Of a DNA stretch of 64,000 nucleotides, positions 18,882 through 27,981 are shown piece after piece. Every line of letters begins with the position of its first letter. Positions within the stretch are counted from its first letter, which is position 1. This stretch comes from Demequina litoralis (lineage in GTDB: Bacteria > Actinomycetota > Actinomycetes > Actinomycetales > Demequinaceae), in contig NZ_JAUHPW010000002.1 in assembly GCF_030418455.1 (NCBI RefSeq), positions 1 to 64,000 of the forward strand, in the 5' to 3' direction. The position numbers and the translations under genes were made by a program. Under the pieces are notes generated by a model. It did no database searches, had not been told where the DNA came from, and was given only the letters and a program-made list of their open reading frames with translations.

Positions 18882-19805
18882 CTACTCGGCGGCGGCGCGG
18901 CGCGCCGCCGCGAGCACCTCGTCCGCCGTGAGCGTCGGCGCGTACACGTGGATGAGCTCGCGGTCCTCCCCGAGGACCTTCTCGATCCCGGGCTGCTCGG
19001 CGAGCCGCGCCTCGTGGGCACCCCACCGCTCGCTCCCCCATGCGCCCTCCGCCGCCTCGTGCACCCAGATCTGATGCGTGTAGTCCGGGGCGAGCTCGGA
19101 GGGCATGACGTCCGAGACGAGCTCCTCGAGCGTGAGCGGCCGCTCGACGACCGGGGCGGCATCGACCGTGAGGTCGCCGAACGGGCGCCGGAACCGCGGA
19201 CCGCTGAAGTCGATGTCCCACCGGCGCGGTCGACGCCGCAGCAGACCGCGGCCGCCCCGCCGCGCCCGGGCCAGGTGGAGGTCGCCGTCGCGCAGCTCGG
19301 GCCCGGGAGCGACGGCCCTGAGCGTCGGATCGACGAAAAACGGGAACTCCATGCGGGAGATCGAGACGTCCCCGCGCGCGACCCACAGCGCGACCCGGCA
19401 GGCCGTGAGCGGGCTCCTCCACGGCATGCCCCGGATCACGGGCTCGTACCGGTGGGCGTACCGCGGGTCGGAGGTCATCACGTCCCACCCCTGCGCGTCG
19501 GCGCCGTACATGGAGGCGACGTGGAAGGCGAGGCCGTCGATCAGGCGGGCACCGAACGACGTGATGCCGCCGGTCGGCCACCCGTTGGCCCCGCACCACA
19601 GCGGGGGCGGGACCCGGGCCTCATCCCAGGCATGGGCGAGCGCCAGCCGCACCGCGTCGCGGTAGGTCTCCGTGGTGGGCTCGTAGCCGGCGCCGCGCTC
19701 GGCCTCCCACACGGTCGCCAGGCACACCTCGCTGCTGCGCCGCTCGTTGACCCACCGGCGCGCGAGGGCTCCGTGGTCCGCCGCCTCGTCCGTGGCGAAG
19801 ATCAT
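18882..19805 (-). CDS. Hypothetical protein, 307 residues
   Basis: Soluble protein without signal peptide or membrane segment. I do not recognise a family. Visible features are an N-terminal ATDEAADHGALARRWVNERR, a Trp/Gly-rich middle (PPLWCGANGWPTGGITSFGAR), a strongly basic stretch around residues 175-195 (RARRGGRGLLRRRPRR) and an acidic C-terminal helix region (TADEVLAAARRAAAE). The ATG at 19805 was preferred over the adjacent GTG at 19808. It diverges from pgi with a gap of 118 bases. Codon use resembles that of its neighbours, so it looks like a genuine gene. Confidence 0.7.
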   Translation of the reverse strand: MIFATDEAADHGALARRWVNERRSSEVCLATVWEAERGAGYEPTTETYRDAVRLALAHAWDEARVPPPLWCGANGWPTGGITSFGARLIDGLAFHVASMYGADAQGWDVMTSDPRYAHRYEPVIRGMPWRSPLTACRVALWVARGDVSISRMEFPFFVDPTLRAVAPGPELRDGDLHLARARRGGRGLLRRRPRRWDIDFSGPRFRRPFGDLTVDAAPVVERPLTLEELVSDVMPSELAPDYTHQIWVHEAAEGAWGSERWGAHEARLAEQPGIEKVLGEDRELIHVYAPTLTADEVLAAARRAAAE

Positions 19806-19923
19806 CACGCCTGCACCCTAGACGGACCATCTACCAGGGCCGGGGACCCTGCGCCGCGTCCACGGCGGGCGGCGCGCCGACGGTCCCGGGCGCATCGTCC
19901 CGGAGACGACTAGCCTGGCAACC

Positions 19924-21603
19924 GTGACTGCACCCATCGATCCCACCACCACGTCCGCCTGGGCGGAGCTCACCGCCCACCGCGCATCGTTCACCCCGGA
20001 CCTCCGCGGGTGGTTCGCCGCCGACGCGACCCGCGTCGAGCGCTTCTCGCTCCCCCTGGCCGACCTCCACGTCGACCTCTCGAAGAACCTCGTCACCGAC
20101 GAGATCCTCGCCTCCCTGGTCAAGCTGGCCAAGGAGACCGGCGTCGCCGCCCGCTACCAGGCGATGCTCGCGGGCGAGCACATCAACACCACCGAGGACC
20201 GCGCCGTCCTCCACACCGCGCTGCGCCGCCCCGCCGGCATCGAGCCGGGCCTCGTGGTCGACGGCCAGGACGTCGACAAGGACGTGCAGGACGTCCTCGC
20301 GAGCATCGACGCCTTCGCGGCCCGCGTCCGTTCCGGCGACTGGAAGGGCGTGACCGGCAAGAAGGTCACCCACATCGTCAACATCGGCATCGGCGGCTCG
20401 GACCTGGGCCCGGTCATGGTCTACGAGGCGCTCGAGCCGTACGCGACCGCGGGCATCGAGGCGCGCTTCGTGTCGAACATCGACCCCACCGACATGGGCC
20501 AGAAGGTCAAGGGCCTCGACCCCGAGACCACGCTGTTCATCGTCGCGTCGAAGACCTTCACCACGCTCGAGACGCTCACCAACGCGCGCCTCGCGCGCGA
20601 CTGGCTGTGGACCGCGCTCGCGGAGGCCGGCGTCGACGTCACCTCGGACGAGGCCAAGGCCGACGCCGTCGCCCACCACTTCGTCGCCGTCTCGACCGCG
20701 CTCGACAAGGTCGCAGCCTTCGGCATCGACCCGACGAACGCCTTCGGCTTCTGGGACTGGGTGGGGGGCCGCTACTCCGTCGACTCCGCCATCGGCCTGT
20801 CGCTCGCGATCGCGCTCGGCCCGGACGTGTTCCGCGAGCTGCTCGCGGGCTTCCACGCCGTGGACCGGCATGTCGCCGAGACGCCGCTGGAGAAGAACGT
20901 GCCCGTCCTCATGGGCCTGCTCAACGTCTGGTACGTCAACTTCCTGGGCGCCCAGTCGCACGCGGTCCTGCCCTACGCGCAGCAGCTGCACCGCTTCGCC
21001 GCGTACCTGCAGCAGCTCACCATGGAGTCCAACGGCAAGTCGGTGATGTGGGACGGCTCCCCCGTCACCACCGAGACCGGCGAGATCTTCTGGGGCGAGC
21101 CCGGCACCAACGGCCAGCACGCGTTCTACCAGCTCATCCACCAGGGCACGAAGCTGATCCCGGCGGACTTCATCGCCGTGGTCAACCCGGCGTACCCGCT
21201 CGAGGACGGCGGCCAGGACGTCCACGCGCTGTTCCTCGCGAACTACCTCGCGCAGACCAAGGCGCTCGCCTTCGGCAAGACCGCCGAGGAGGTCGAGGCC
21301 GAGGGCACCACCGGCGCGCTCGTCGCCGCGCGCACGTTCGCGGGCAACAAGCCCACGACGTCGATCTTCGCGCCGTCGCTCACCCCGGCGGTGCTCGGCC
21401 AGCTCATCGCGCTGTACGAGCACATCACCTTCACGCAGTCGGTGGTGTGGGGCATCAACGCCTTCGACCAGTGGGGCGTCGAGCTGGGTAAGAAGCTCGC
21501 GCTCGAGATCGCCCCGGCCATCGAGGGGGACGATGCGGCGCTCGCCGCGCAGGACGCGTCCACCCAGGCACTCATCGCGTACTACCGGGCCAACCGGGGC
21601 TGA
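19924..21603 (+). CDS. pgi: Glucose-6-phosphate isomerase
   Basis: Glycolytic enzyme of 559 residues interconverting glucose 6-phosphate and fructose 6-phosphate. Family signatures are present: [19 protein letters not shown], the phosphate-binding [12 protein letters not shown], the first signature in [15 protein letters not shown] and the second around [17 protein letters not shown]. The catalytic Glu lies in [14 protein letters not shown]. The start is GTG. It is a single-gene unit ended by the hairpin at 21618-21647. Confidence 0.97.
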   Translation: MTAPIDPTTTSAWAELTAHRASFTPDLRGWFAADATRVERFSLPLADLHVDLSKNLVTDEILASLVKLAKETGVAARYQAMLAGEHINTTEDRAVLHTALRRPAGIEPGLVVDGQDVDKDVQDVLASIDAFAARVRSGDWKGVTGKKVTHIVNIGIGGSDLGPVMVYEALEPYATAGIEARFVSNIDPTDMGQKVKGLDPETTLFIVASKTFTTLETLTNARLARDWLWTALAEAGVDVTSDEAKADAVAHHFVAVSTALDKVAAFGIDPTNAFGFWDWVGGRYSVDSAIGLSLAIALGPDVFRELLAGFHAVDRHVAETPLEKNVPVLMGLLNVWYVNFLGAQSHAVLPYAQQLHRFAAYLQQLTMESNGKSVMWDGSPVTTETGEIFWGEPGTNGQHAFYQLIHQGTKLIPADFIAVVNPAYPLEDGGQDVHALFLANYLAQTKALAFGKTAEEVEAEGTTGALVAARTFAGNKPTTSIFAPSLTPAVLGQLIALYEHITFTQSVVWGINAFDQWGVELGKKLALEIAPAIEGDDAALAAQDASTQALIAYYRANRG

Positions 21604-21617
21604 CGCCTCGACGGGAG

Positions 21618-21647
21618 GAGGCCGGGACCCACATGGGTCCCGGCCTC
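21618..21647 (+). terminator. Terminator after pgi
   Basis: GAGGCCGGGACCC-ACAT-GGGTCCCGGCCTC is a perfect 13-base stem with a 4-base loop 14 bases after the pgi stop. It is followed by TTCTCGTCTCC, a weak pyrimidine run. It may also serve the convergent DsbA-family gene. Confidence 0.88.
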
Positions 21648-21722
21648 TTCTCGTCTCCTCTGTATCCGGGGCGACACGATCCCCGGCCCTAGCGGGAAGG
21701 GCCGGGACGGGCGGGGCGCCTG

Positions 21723-22373
21723 TCAGACCGCCGCAGTCGACTTGGCCTCCCGGGCCTTCGACAGAGCGAGCGCGAAGGTCTCGACCGGCTGCGCACCGGA
21801 GATCGCGAACGCGCGGTCGAAGACGAAGAACGGCACCCCGCTGGCACCGAAGGCCGCCGCCTGCGCGATGTCGGCCTCGACGGCGTCCGCGTAGGCGTCG
21901 GACCCGAGCACCGAGCGGACCTCGTCCTCCGCGAGGCCCAGCCCGATCGCGAGCGCGACGAGCGTGTCGTGGTCCGCGACCACCGCACCCTCGACGAACT
22001 GCGCGCGCATGAGGCGCTCCTTCATCTGCGGGCCGATCCCCCGCTCGTGGGCGAGGTGCAGCAGGCGGTGCGCGTCGCGGGTGTTCGAGGACATGTAGCG
22101 GTCGAAGTCGTAGGCGATGCCCTCCTCGGCGCCGAGGTCGATGAGCCGCTGGTTCATCTCGCGCACCTTCTCGGGCGTCGTGTGGAACTTCGCCGCGAGC
22201 GCCTCGGCGTGCGGGGTCGCCTCGCCGTCGGGGATCGTGGGGTCCAGCTGGAAGCTGCGGTAGCGGATCGACACGTCCTCACCCGAGGCGGCGACCGCCT
22301 CCTCGAGACGCCGCTTGCCGAGGTAGCACCACGGGCACGCGATGTCGGACCAGATCTCGATGTCGATAGTCAT
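21723..22373 (-). CDS. DsbA-family (FrnE-like) thiol oxidoreductase
   Basis: Protein of 216 residues with a thioredoxin fold and inserted helical domain. The active site CPWC occurs in WSDIACPWCYLGKRRLEEA, and the cis-proline loop in GASGVPFFVFDRAFAISGAQ. No signal peptide is present, so it acts in the cytoplasm like FrnE-type members. The start ATG is the first with a clean family alignment. The gene ends near pgi and lies 41 bases downstream of HIU hydrolase on the same strand; a functional link to purines is not evident. Confidence 0.88.
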   Translation of the reverse strand: MTIDIEIWSDIACPWCYLGKRRLEEAVAASGEDVSIRYRSFQLDPTIPDGEATPHAEALAAKFHTTPEKVREMNQRLIDLGAEEGIAYDFDRYMSSNTRDAHRLLHLAHERGIGPQMKERLMRAQFVEGAVVADHDTLVALAIGLGLAEDEVRSVLGSDAYADAVEADIAQAAAFGASGVPFFVFDRAFAISGAQPVETFALALSKAREAKSTAAV

Positions 22374-22414
22374 GCCGCCACAACGTACACGCTGTCGGGC
22401 ACATTCCTGACGCG

Positions 22415-22735
22415 TCAACTACCCCGGTACGTCGAGTAGCCGAACGGGCTCAGCAGCAGCGGCACGTGGTAGTGCGCGTCGTCGGCCACGCCGAACGCGA
22501 GGCGCACCTCGGGGTAGAACGTCGCGACGCCGTGATCCGCGAACCACTCCCCCGTGGCGAAGACCAGCTGGTAGGTCCCGGTGTGGAGCCGGTCGGGCCC
22601 CAGGTCGGAGACCCGGCCGTCGGCGTCGGTCGTCCCGGTGGCGAGCTCGACATCGCCGTGCAGCAGCCGCACGTGCATGCCCGCCGCGGGGCGCCCGCGC
22701 ACCGAGTCGAGCACATGGGTGGTGACGTGGCTCAT
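22415..22735 (-). CDS. uraH: 5-hydroxyisourate hydrolase
   Basis: Transthyretin-like protein of 106 residues hydrolysing the urate oxidase product to OHCU. It shows the family N-terminal histidine/Asp pattern SHVTTHVLDSVRGRPA, the middle FFADHGVATFYPEV-like segment (FADHGVATFYPEVRLAF) and the diagnostic C-terminus LLLSPFGYSTYRGS. Its ATG overlaps the uraD stop by four bases, so the two consecutive enzymes of the pathway are co-translated. Confidence 0.95.
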   Translation of the reverse strand: MSHVTTHVLDSVRGRPAAGMHVRLLHGDVELATGTTDADGRVSDLGPDRLHTGTYQLVFATGEWFADHGVATFYPEVRLAFGVADDAHYHVPLLLSPFGYSTYRGS

Positions 22736-23208
22736 GCCGCCTCCTCGCCGTACGTCGCACGCAGCCTCAGCAGCGCGATGCCGCGGAGCTGGTCCGCCAC
22801 CTCGGCGAGCTCGGCGACGTCGTCGTTCTCGAGCCTACGCTCGATCTCCCCGACGATCTCCTCGCGCGAGCGCCCCGCGGCGCGGATGAGGAACACGCGG
22901 CCGAACCGCTCCTCGTAGGCGGCGTTGAGCTCCGCGAGCCGGGCCGCGAGCGCCTCGTCCGGCGAGGCCGACGACCGCTGCTCCGTGCGCGAGAAGCGCG
23001 CCTCCGCATCGTCCCCCTCGCGGCGCTCGCCGATGCGGGGGTGCGCCGCCAGCGCCTCGTCGATCTCGGCGGGCGTGAGCGGGGTGCCGGCGGACACCGC
23101 CGCGCGCTCGAGCTCGAGCAGCGTGGCGTACGCGCGCCCGGACAGGGCGTCGGCCCAGCGCGTCACGCTGAGGCATGCGAGAAGCTCGTCTCGCTGGGGC
23201 TCGATCAT
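22732..23208 (-). CDS. uraD: OHCU decarboxylase
   Basis: Enzyme of 158 residues converting OHCU to S-allantoin. The catalytic His lies in LAAHPRIGERREGDDAEARFSR-like sequence (AAHPRIGER), with the conserved helices SPDEALAARLAELNAAYEERFG and VFLIRAAGRSREEI. GGGAGGAACC precedes the ATG. It is the first gene of a uraD-uraH operon, diverging from the MobA/MocA-like gene with 23 bases between starts. Confidence 0.95.
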   Translation of the reverse strand: MIEPQRDELLACLSVTRWADALSGRAYATLLELERAAVSAGTPLTPAEIDEALAAHPRIGERREGDDAEARFSRTEQRSSASPDEALAARLAELNAAYEERFGRVFLIRAAGRSREEIVGEIERRLENDDVAELAEVADQLRGIALLRLRATYGEEAA

Positions 23209-23231
23209 GGTTCCTCCCTAGGATGAACAGC

Positions 23232-23792
23232 ATGGCAGAGAGGCTGGTCGGCGTGGTGCTCGCGGCGGGGGCCGGCACGCGCTTCGGTGGACCGAAGGCC
23301 CTGGCACGGGACGATGCGGGGGCGTGGCTCCCGCGCGCCTGCACGCTGCTCGCGGACGCCGGGTGCGAACCCGTGGTCGCGGTGCTCGGCGCGGGCGCGG
23401 ACGAGGCCCGGCATCTGCTGCCGAAGGGCGCGCACGGTGTCGTGGCGGAGGCATGGCACGAGGGCATCGGGTCGAGCCTGCGCGCCGGCATCGAGATCGC
23501 CCGGGCCGCGCACGCGGACGCGGTGCTGGTGACGCTCGTGGACCTGCCGGCGCTGGCCCCCGAGGCGGTGGCGCGGGTCGCGGAGCGGTTCACCGGCGAC
23601 CCGCACGTGCTCGCGCGGGCGGTGGACGGCGGCGTGCCGGGCCACCCGGTGCTGGTCGGCGCCGCCCACCTGGGCCCGCTGCTGGCGACGGTCGGCGGCG
23701 AGCGCGGGGCGGCGCACTACCTCGCCGGCCACCACGCCGAGGAGGTCGACTGCACCGGCCTCGGCGCCGCGTCCGACGTCGACGCCCGCTGA
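23232..23792 (+). CDS. MobA/MocA-like molybdopterin nucleotidyltransferase
   Basis: NTP transferase-like protein of 186 residues with LAAGAGTRFGGPKAL at the N-terminus (nucleotide-binding loop and lysine) and LVTLVDLPALAPEAV holding the metal-binding Asp. Family members add CMP or GMP to molybdopterin. With a xanthine dehydrogenase and XdhC nearby, a MocA-type CTP:molybdopterin role is the best guess. An in-frame ATG nine bases upstream is possible, but AGGA spacing favours 23232. It converges with the dehydrogenase at 23794. Confidence 0.82.
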   Translation: MAERLVGVVLAAGAGTRFGGPKALARDDAGAWLPRACTLLADAGCEPVVAVLGAGADEARHLLPKGAHGVVAEAWHEGIGSSLRAGIEIARAAHADAVLVTLVDLPALAPEAVARVAERFTGDPHVLARAVDGGVPGHPVLVGAAHLGPLLATVGGERGAAHYLAGHHAEEVDCTGLGAASDVDAR

Positions 23793-23793
23793 C

Positions 23794-24834
23794 TCAGGCC
23801 GGCAGCACGAGCACCTTGCGGGTGGCACCCCTCGCGAAGAGGTCGAGCGCGTCCGCGTAGCCCTCGAGGGGGACCCGGTGGGACACGTAGGGCTCGGGGT
23901 CGACGCGGCCCGCGAGGAGGAGGTCCACCGCGCGCGAGAACGAGTCGAGCACGGCCATCGACCCGACGATGGAGATCTCGTCGCGGTAGATGCGGTGCGG
24001 GCTCACCTCGACGGTCGCCGCGGTGGGCGCCACCCCGAACTGGAGGAACGTGCCGCCCCGGCCGACCCGGTCGAGCCCGTCGGCGATCGCCGCGGGCACC
24101 CCGGTGCAGTCGACGACGATGTCCCACCCGCCGTCCGGCACGTCGGCCGGGTCGAGGTCGGGCACGCCTCCCGCGACCGCCGTCGCGCCGAGCGCTCGCG
24201 CGCCCTCGGCCTTGTCGAGGTTGGGGTCGACCACCGTGACCGTGGCCGCGCCCGAGCCCGCGAGCAGCGCCGTCACCATGAGGCCCATGGTGCCGGCGCC
24301 GTAGACGAGCACGTGGTCCGCGAGCTGCGGCTGCAGGACGTCGACGCCGCGCACCGCGCACGAGAGGGGCTCCGCGAGCGCCATGAGCGCGAGCGCGTCG
24401 CGGTCCTGCGCGAGGCTCGCGGGCAGCACGACGCAGCAGGCGGCGGGGACCGCGACGTACCGCGCGGCGGCGCCCGGGCGCGTCACGCCGACCGCCGAGT
24501 AGCGCTCGCACAGGTTGCGGCGCCCGCGGTGGCACTGGCGGCAGCCGCCGCACGGGATGTTGGGATCGACGGCGACCGCGTCGCCCACCGCGACGCCCGC
24601 GACCCCCGCGGCGACCGCGACGACCACCCCGGCGAGCTCGTGACCGGGGACCAGATCCCCGTCGCGGGAGACGTGGTCGCCCCCGCGCAGGTGCAGGTCC
24701 GTCCCGCAGATCCCCACCGCCGCGACCTCGACGAGCACCTCTCCCGGTGCCGGGCTCGGGACGGGCACGCGGTCGACGCGCACCCCGCCGCCGATGTCGA
24801 ACACCACCGCGGACATCTCGTCGGGCACGGTCAT
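23794..24834 (-). CDS. Zinc-dependent polyol/alcohol dehydrogenase
   Basis: MDR-family enzyme of 346 residues. Catalytic zinc ligands are seen in VGICGTDLHLRGGDH and PGHELAGVV; the structural zinc site has the four Cys of PCGGCRQCHRGRRNLC; the NAD site is VYGAGTMGLM. Resembles sorbitol or threonine-type dehydrogenases. It is the last gene of the LacI-controlled operon and overlaps the upstream dehydrogenase as ATGA. The substrate is likely a polyol or sugar released by the GH31 enzyme; this is inference. Confidence 0.85.
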   Translation of the reverse strand: MTVPDEMSAVVFDIGGGVRVDRVPVPSPAPGEVLVEVAAVGICGTDLHLRGGDHVSRDGDLVPGHELAGVVVAVAAGVAGVAVGDAVAVDPNIPCGGCRQCHRGRRNLCERYSAVGVTRPGAAARYVAVPAACCVVLPASLAQDRDALALMALAEPLSCAVRGVDVLQPQLADHVLVYGAGTMGLMVTALLAGSGAATVTVVDPNLDKAEGARALGATAVAGGVPDLDPADVPDGGWDIVVDCTGVPAAIADGLDRVGRGGTFLQFGVAPTAATVEVSPHRIYRDEISIVGSMAVLDSFSRAVDLLLAGRVDPEPYVSHRVPLEGYADALDLFARGATRKVLVLPA

Positions 24835-25895
24835 CGCACTTCTCCTTCCGAGGGCAGCACCATCGCCTTGACGGCGCCCGGCTCCGTGGTTGCGACCATG
24901 AGCGCCTTGTCGACATCTTGCAGGTCGAAGCGGTGCGTCACCAACCCGTCCGTGCGGACCCGTCCGCTCGCGAGCAGGTCGATGGCCGTCGGCCAGGTGT
25001 TCGCGTACCTGAAGATCGTCTGGACCTGCAGCTCGCGATGGTGGAGCTGCGCGAGCGGCAGCACCGGTTCCTCGGCGGGCAGGCCGATCATCACGGCGCG
25101 GCCGCGCGAGCGGAGCCGGCCGAGTCCCATGCCGAGCGCCCCGGGCGCGCCCGAGCACTCGAGCAGGACGGTGAACTCAGCGCCGTTCTCCCCCGCGCGG
25201 GATGCCACGGCGGGCTCCGTCCCGACGAGCTCGGTCTCGAGCCCGTGCGAGCGTGCGAGCGCGAGACGATGCTCGGCGAGGTCCCGCACGACGACGCGCG
25301 TGGCGCCGCGGGCACGGGCCACCTGGGCCGCGAGGAGCCCCACGGCTCCCGCCCCGGACACCAGCACCTCGTCACCGAGCCCGACGCCCGCCCGCTCGCA
25401 CGCCCACACGCCGACGGAGAGCGGCTCGCAGAGCGCACCCTGCTCGTCGCTGACGGCGTCGGGCAGCGGGTGCGCGAGCCGCGCGTCCCACACGATCTCC
25501 GTCGAGAATGCGCCGTCGTGCGGCGGCGTGGCCATGAACGCCATCGCCGGGCAGACGTTGTACTGCCCGGCGAGGCACCGGTCGCACGTGCCGCAGGCGC
25601 GCCCGGGCTCGAGCGCGACCCTGTCGCCGAGCACCAGCCCGGCGACGTCGCCGGCGACCTCCGTCACCACGCCCGCGGGCTCGTGACCGAGGACGAGCGG
25701 GCCGTCGAGCACGAACTCGCCGATCCGGCCGTGCCGGTAGTAGTGCGTGTCCGAGCCGCACACCCCCACGGCGGTGAGCCGGATGCGCGCGGTGCCGGGG
25801 AGCAGGGCCGCCGGCGGCAGACCCTCCACCCGTAGATCGCCGCGCCCGTGGAGCACCGCGCTCGGGGCGACGGCGGCGGCTGCCTGTACGCTCAC
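24831..25895 (-). CDS. Zinc-dependent sorbitol/xylitol-type dehydrogenase
   Basis: Second MDR dehydrogenase of the operon, 354 residues. It has VGVCGSDTHYYRHGRIGEF, typical of the sorbitol/xylitol dehydrogenase branch, GHEPAGVV, the structural zinc cysteines in ACGTCDRCLAGQYNVC, and GAGAVGLLAAQVARARG for NAD binding. The GTG start overlaps the GH31 stop as GTGA. It is only distantly similar to the neighbouring dehydrogenase, so the pair may act on successive or different carbons or epimers. Confidence 0.88.
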   Translation of the reverse strand: MSVQAAAAVAPSAVLHGRGDLRVEGLPPAALLPGTARIRLTAVGVCGSDTHYYRHGRIGEFVLDGPLVLGHEPAGVVTEVAGDVAGLVLGDRVALEPGRACGTCDRCLAGQYNVCPAMAFMATPPHDGAFSTEIVWDARLAHPLPDAVSDEQGALCEPLSVGVWACERAGVGLGDEVLVSGAGAVGLLAAQVARARGATRVVVRDLAEHRLALARSHGLETELVGTEPAVASRAGENGAEFTVLLECSGAPGALGMGLGRLRSRGRAVMIGLPAEEPVLPLAQLHHRELQVQTIFRYANTWPTAIDLLASGRVRTDGLVTHRFDLQDVDKALMVATTEPGAVKAMVLPSEGEVR

Positions 25896-27931
25896 CGCGC
25901 GTCCCCGGCGCTCAGCAGCACGACCGCGGTGTCAGGGGCGCCCGCCGACACGAACACCGGGATCGCGTGAGAGGGCGCGGCCGCCTCGACCCAGGTCCCG
26001 CCCTCATGCGCGGCGCCGGTCTCGGCCTCGGTCCACGACGTGCCCGCGGGGAGGTAGACCTGCCGCGACGTCGCGCCCGGCGCGGTGACCGGGGCGACCA
26101 GCACGTGGGAGCCGAGCATGTACGCATCGTCGATCCCCCACGCTGCCTCGTCGTCGGGGAACTCCACGAACAGCGTGCGCATCGGCGGCAGGCCGGACGC
26201 GGCCGCCTCGTCCATCAGCGCGTCGAGATACGGGCGGATCGACTCGCGCAGGTCGAGCGAGCGCGAGATGAGCCCGTACGCCTCCTCGCCATAGGACCAC
26301 ACCTCGTTGGGCCCGCCGGTCTGGGACGCGCCGAGCGCGGTGCGCGGCTCCCGGAATCCGTGCAGGCGGAACAGCGGGAGGAACACGGCCCACTGGAACC
26401 AGCGGACGACGAGCTCGCGATAGCCCGGGTCCTCCGGCACACCGCCGTGGAAGCCGCCGATGTCGGTGGTCCACCACGGAATCCCCGACAGGCTCATGTT
26501 GAGGCCGGCACGCACCTGGGCGGCGAGGCTCTCCCACGTGACTCCGATGTCCCCCGACCACACGGCAGCGCCATACCGCTGCGAGCCCGCCCATGCCGAG
26601 CGGCACAGCAGGACCACGTCGTCGTCCCCGGCGCCGCGCATGCCCTCGGCGAAAGCCCTGGCGTGCTCCCGCGGGTACACGTTCGCGATCTCCGCGCCGG
26701 GCCCGGCCCAGAAGTGCAGCTGGCGGTGGTCGGCGGGCCGGATCTCGGGCTCGCACGCGTCGAGCCACCAGATCCGCACGCCCGCGTCGAAGTAGTTCCG
26801 CTTCACCGTGTCCCAGATGAAGCGCCTCGCCGCCGGGTTGGTCGGGTCGTAGAAGGCGACGGGCTCGGCATGGTCGGCACCCTTGTCGGTCCAGGTCGCG
26901 GTGAAGGGCAAGCCTGAGGCGCGCGACATCAGCATGTTGCCGTCTCGGAGGTCGTCCATGTTCTCGGAGGACGGGTTGACGGACGGCCAGATCGACACCA
27001 TGAGGCGCACGCCCATCTCGTGCAGCTCCGCGAGGGCGCCCTCGAGGTCGGGCCATTCCTCGGTGTCGAGGCGCCAGTCGCCGAGGCGCGTCCACGAGAA
27101 GTAGTCGAGCACGATGACGGACAGCGGCAGACCGCGGCGCCGGTGCTCGCGCGCGACCTCGAGCAGCTCCTCCTGGGACTGGTAGCGCAGCTTCGACTGC
27201 CAGAAGCCCGTGGCCCAGCGCGGCAGGGCGGGAGGACGGCCGGTCGCGTCCGCGTAGCGCGTGAGGATCGTGGCCGGGTCCTCGGCCGCCGTCACCCAGT
27301 AGTCGATCGCGCGCGCGGAGTCCGCGACCCAGCGCGTGCCGTTCTCCGCGAGCTCGACACGGCCGATCGCCGGGTTGTTCCACAGGAACCCGTAGCCGGC
27401 GCTCGACAGCATGAACGGGACGGATACCTCGGCGTTGCGCTGCACGAGGTCGATCACGAGGCCCTTCTGATCGAGCCGGCCATGCGTGTGCTGACCGAGG
27501 CCGTAGAGGCGCTCATCCTCGCGCGCGGCGAAGCGCTGCTCGATGCGACCGGCACCCGCGCCGTCGTCCTCGAGCAGGCGGGCGCCCGGATGCCAGAAGT
27601 GCGCCGGCTGCTCCCGGAGGACCTCGACGCCGTCGGTGGTCCGGACGAACCGCAGCTTCACGGTGCCGGTCTCGGCGTGGCCCTCGACGCGCACCTCGGC
27701 GGCGATGTCGCCGTTCACGACGCGGGCGACGCCGTCGCCGACCTCGACGACGGGCGCAGCGGCCTCGGCTGGAAGCAGCGCCTGCACCTCCTCCGCCGCA
27801 GACGAGAGGTGGTCGATGGGCCGTCGGGACGCGCGTACGCGGATGGCATGGCGGCCCCACGCCTCGACGCGCAGGTGCTCGTTCTCGGAGATGATGTCGA
27901 GCCCGGTGGCCGACTGGTGGATGGTGGGCAT
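25892..27931 (-). CDS. Glycoside hydrolase family 31
   Basis: Protein of 679 residues. After an N-terminal beta-domain comes the GH31 barrel: WATGFWQSKLRYQSQEEL, VIVLDYFSWTRLGDWRLD, the nucleophile Asp in WWLDACEPEI (about residue 410), the acid/base region in AAVWSGDIGVTWESL, and PWWTTDIGGFHGG. A beta-sandwich C-terminus ends the protein. There is no signal peptide, so it acts on imported oligosaccharides. Members cleave alpha-glucosides or alpha-xylosides; the flanking polyol dehydrogenases suggest a glycosyl-polyol. The ATG has GAGAGGACC upstream. Confidence 0.92.
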   Translation of the reverse strand: MPTIHQSATGLDIISENEHLRVEAWGRHAIRVRASRRPIDHLSSAAEEVQALLPAEAAAPVVEVGDGVARVVNGDIAAEVRVEGHAETGTVKLRFVRTTDGVEVLREQPAHFWHPGARLLEDDGAGAGRIEQRFAAREDERLYGLGQHTHGRLDQKGLVIDLVQRNAEVSVPFMLSSAGYGFLWNNPAIGRVELAENGTRWVADSARAIDYWVTAAEDPATILTRYADATGRPPALPRWATGFWQSKLRYQSQEELLEVAREHRRRGLPLSVIVLDYFSWTRLGDWRLDTEEWPDLEGALAELHEMGVRLMVSIWPSVNPSSENMDDLRDGNMLMSRASGLPFTATWTDKGADHAEPVAFYDPTNPAARRFIWDTVKRNYFDAGVRIWWLDACEPEIRPADHRQLHFWAGPGAEIANVYPREHARAFAEGMRGAGDDDVVLLCRSAWAGSQRYGAAVWSGDIGVTWESLAAQVRAGLNMSLSGIPWWTTDIGGFHGGVPEDPGYRELVVRWFQWAVFLPLFRLHGFREPRTALGASQTGGPNEVWSYGEEAYGLISRSLDLRESIRPYLDALMDEAAASGLPPMRTLFVEFPDDEAAWGIDDAYMLGSHVLVAPVTAPGATSRQVYLPAGTSWTEAETGAAHEGGTWVEAAAPSHAIPVFVSAGAPDTAVVLLSAGDAR

Positions 27932-27981
27932 GAAGGGGTCCTCTCGGAAGATCGTTCAGGTGGCGGGTCGGGTCGGTGGCG

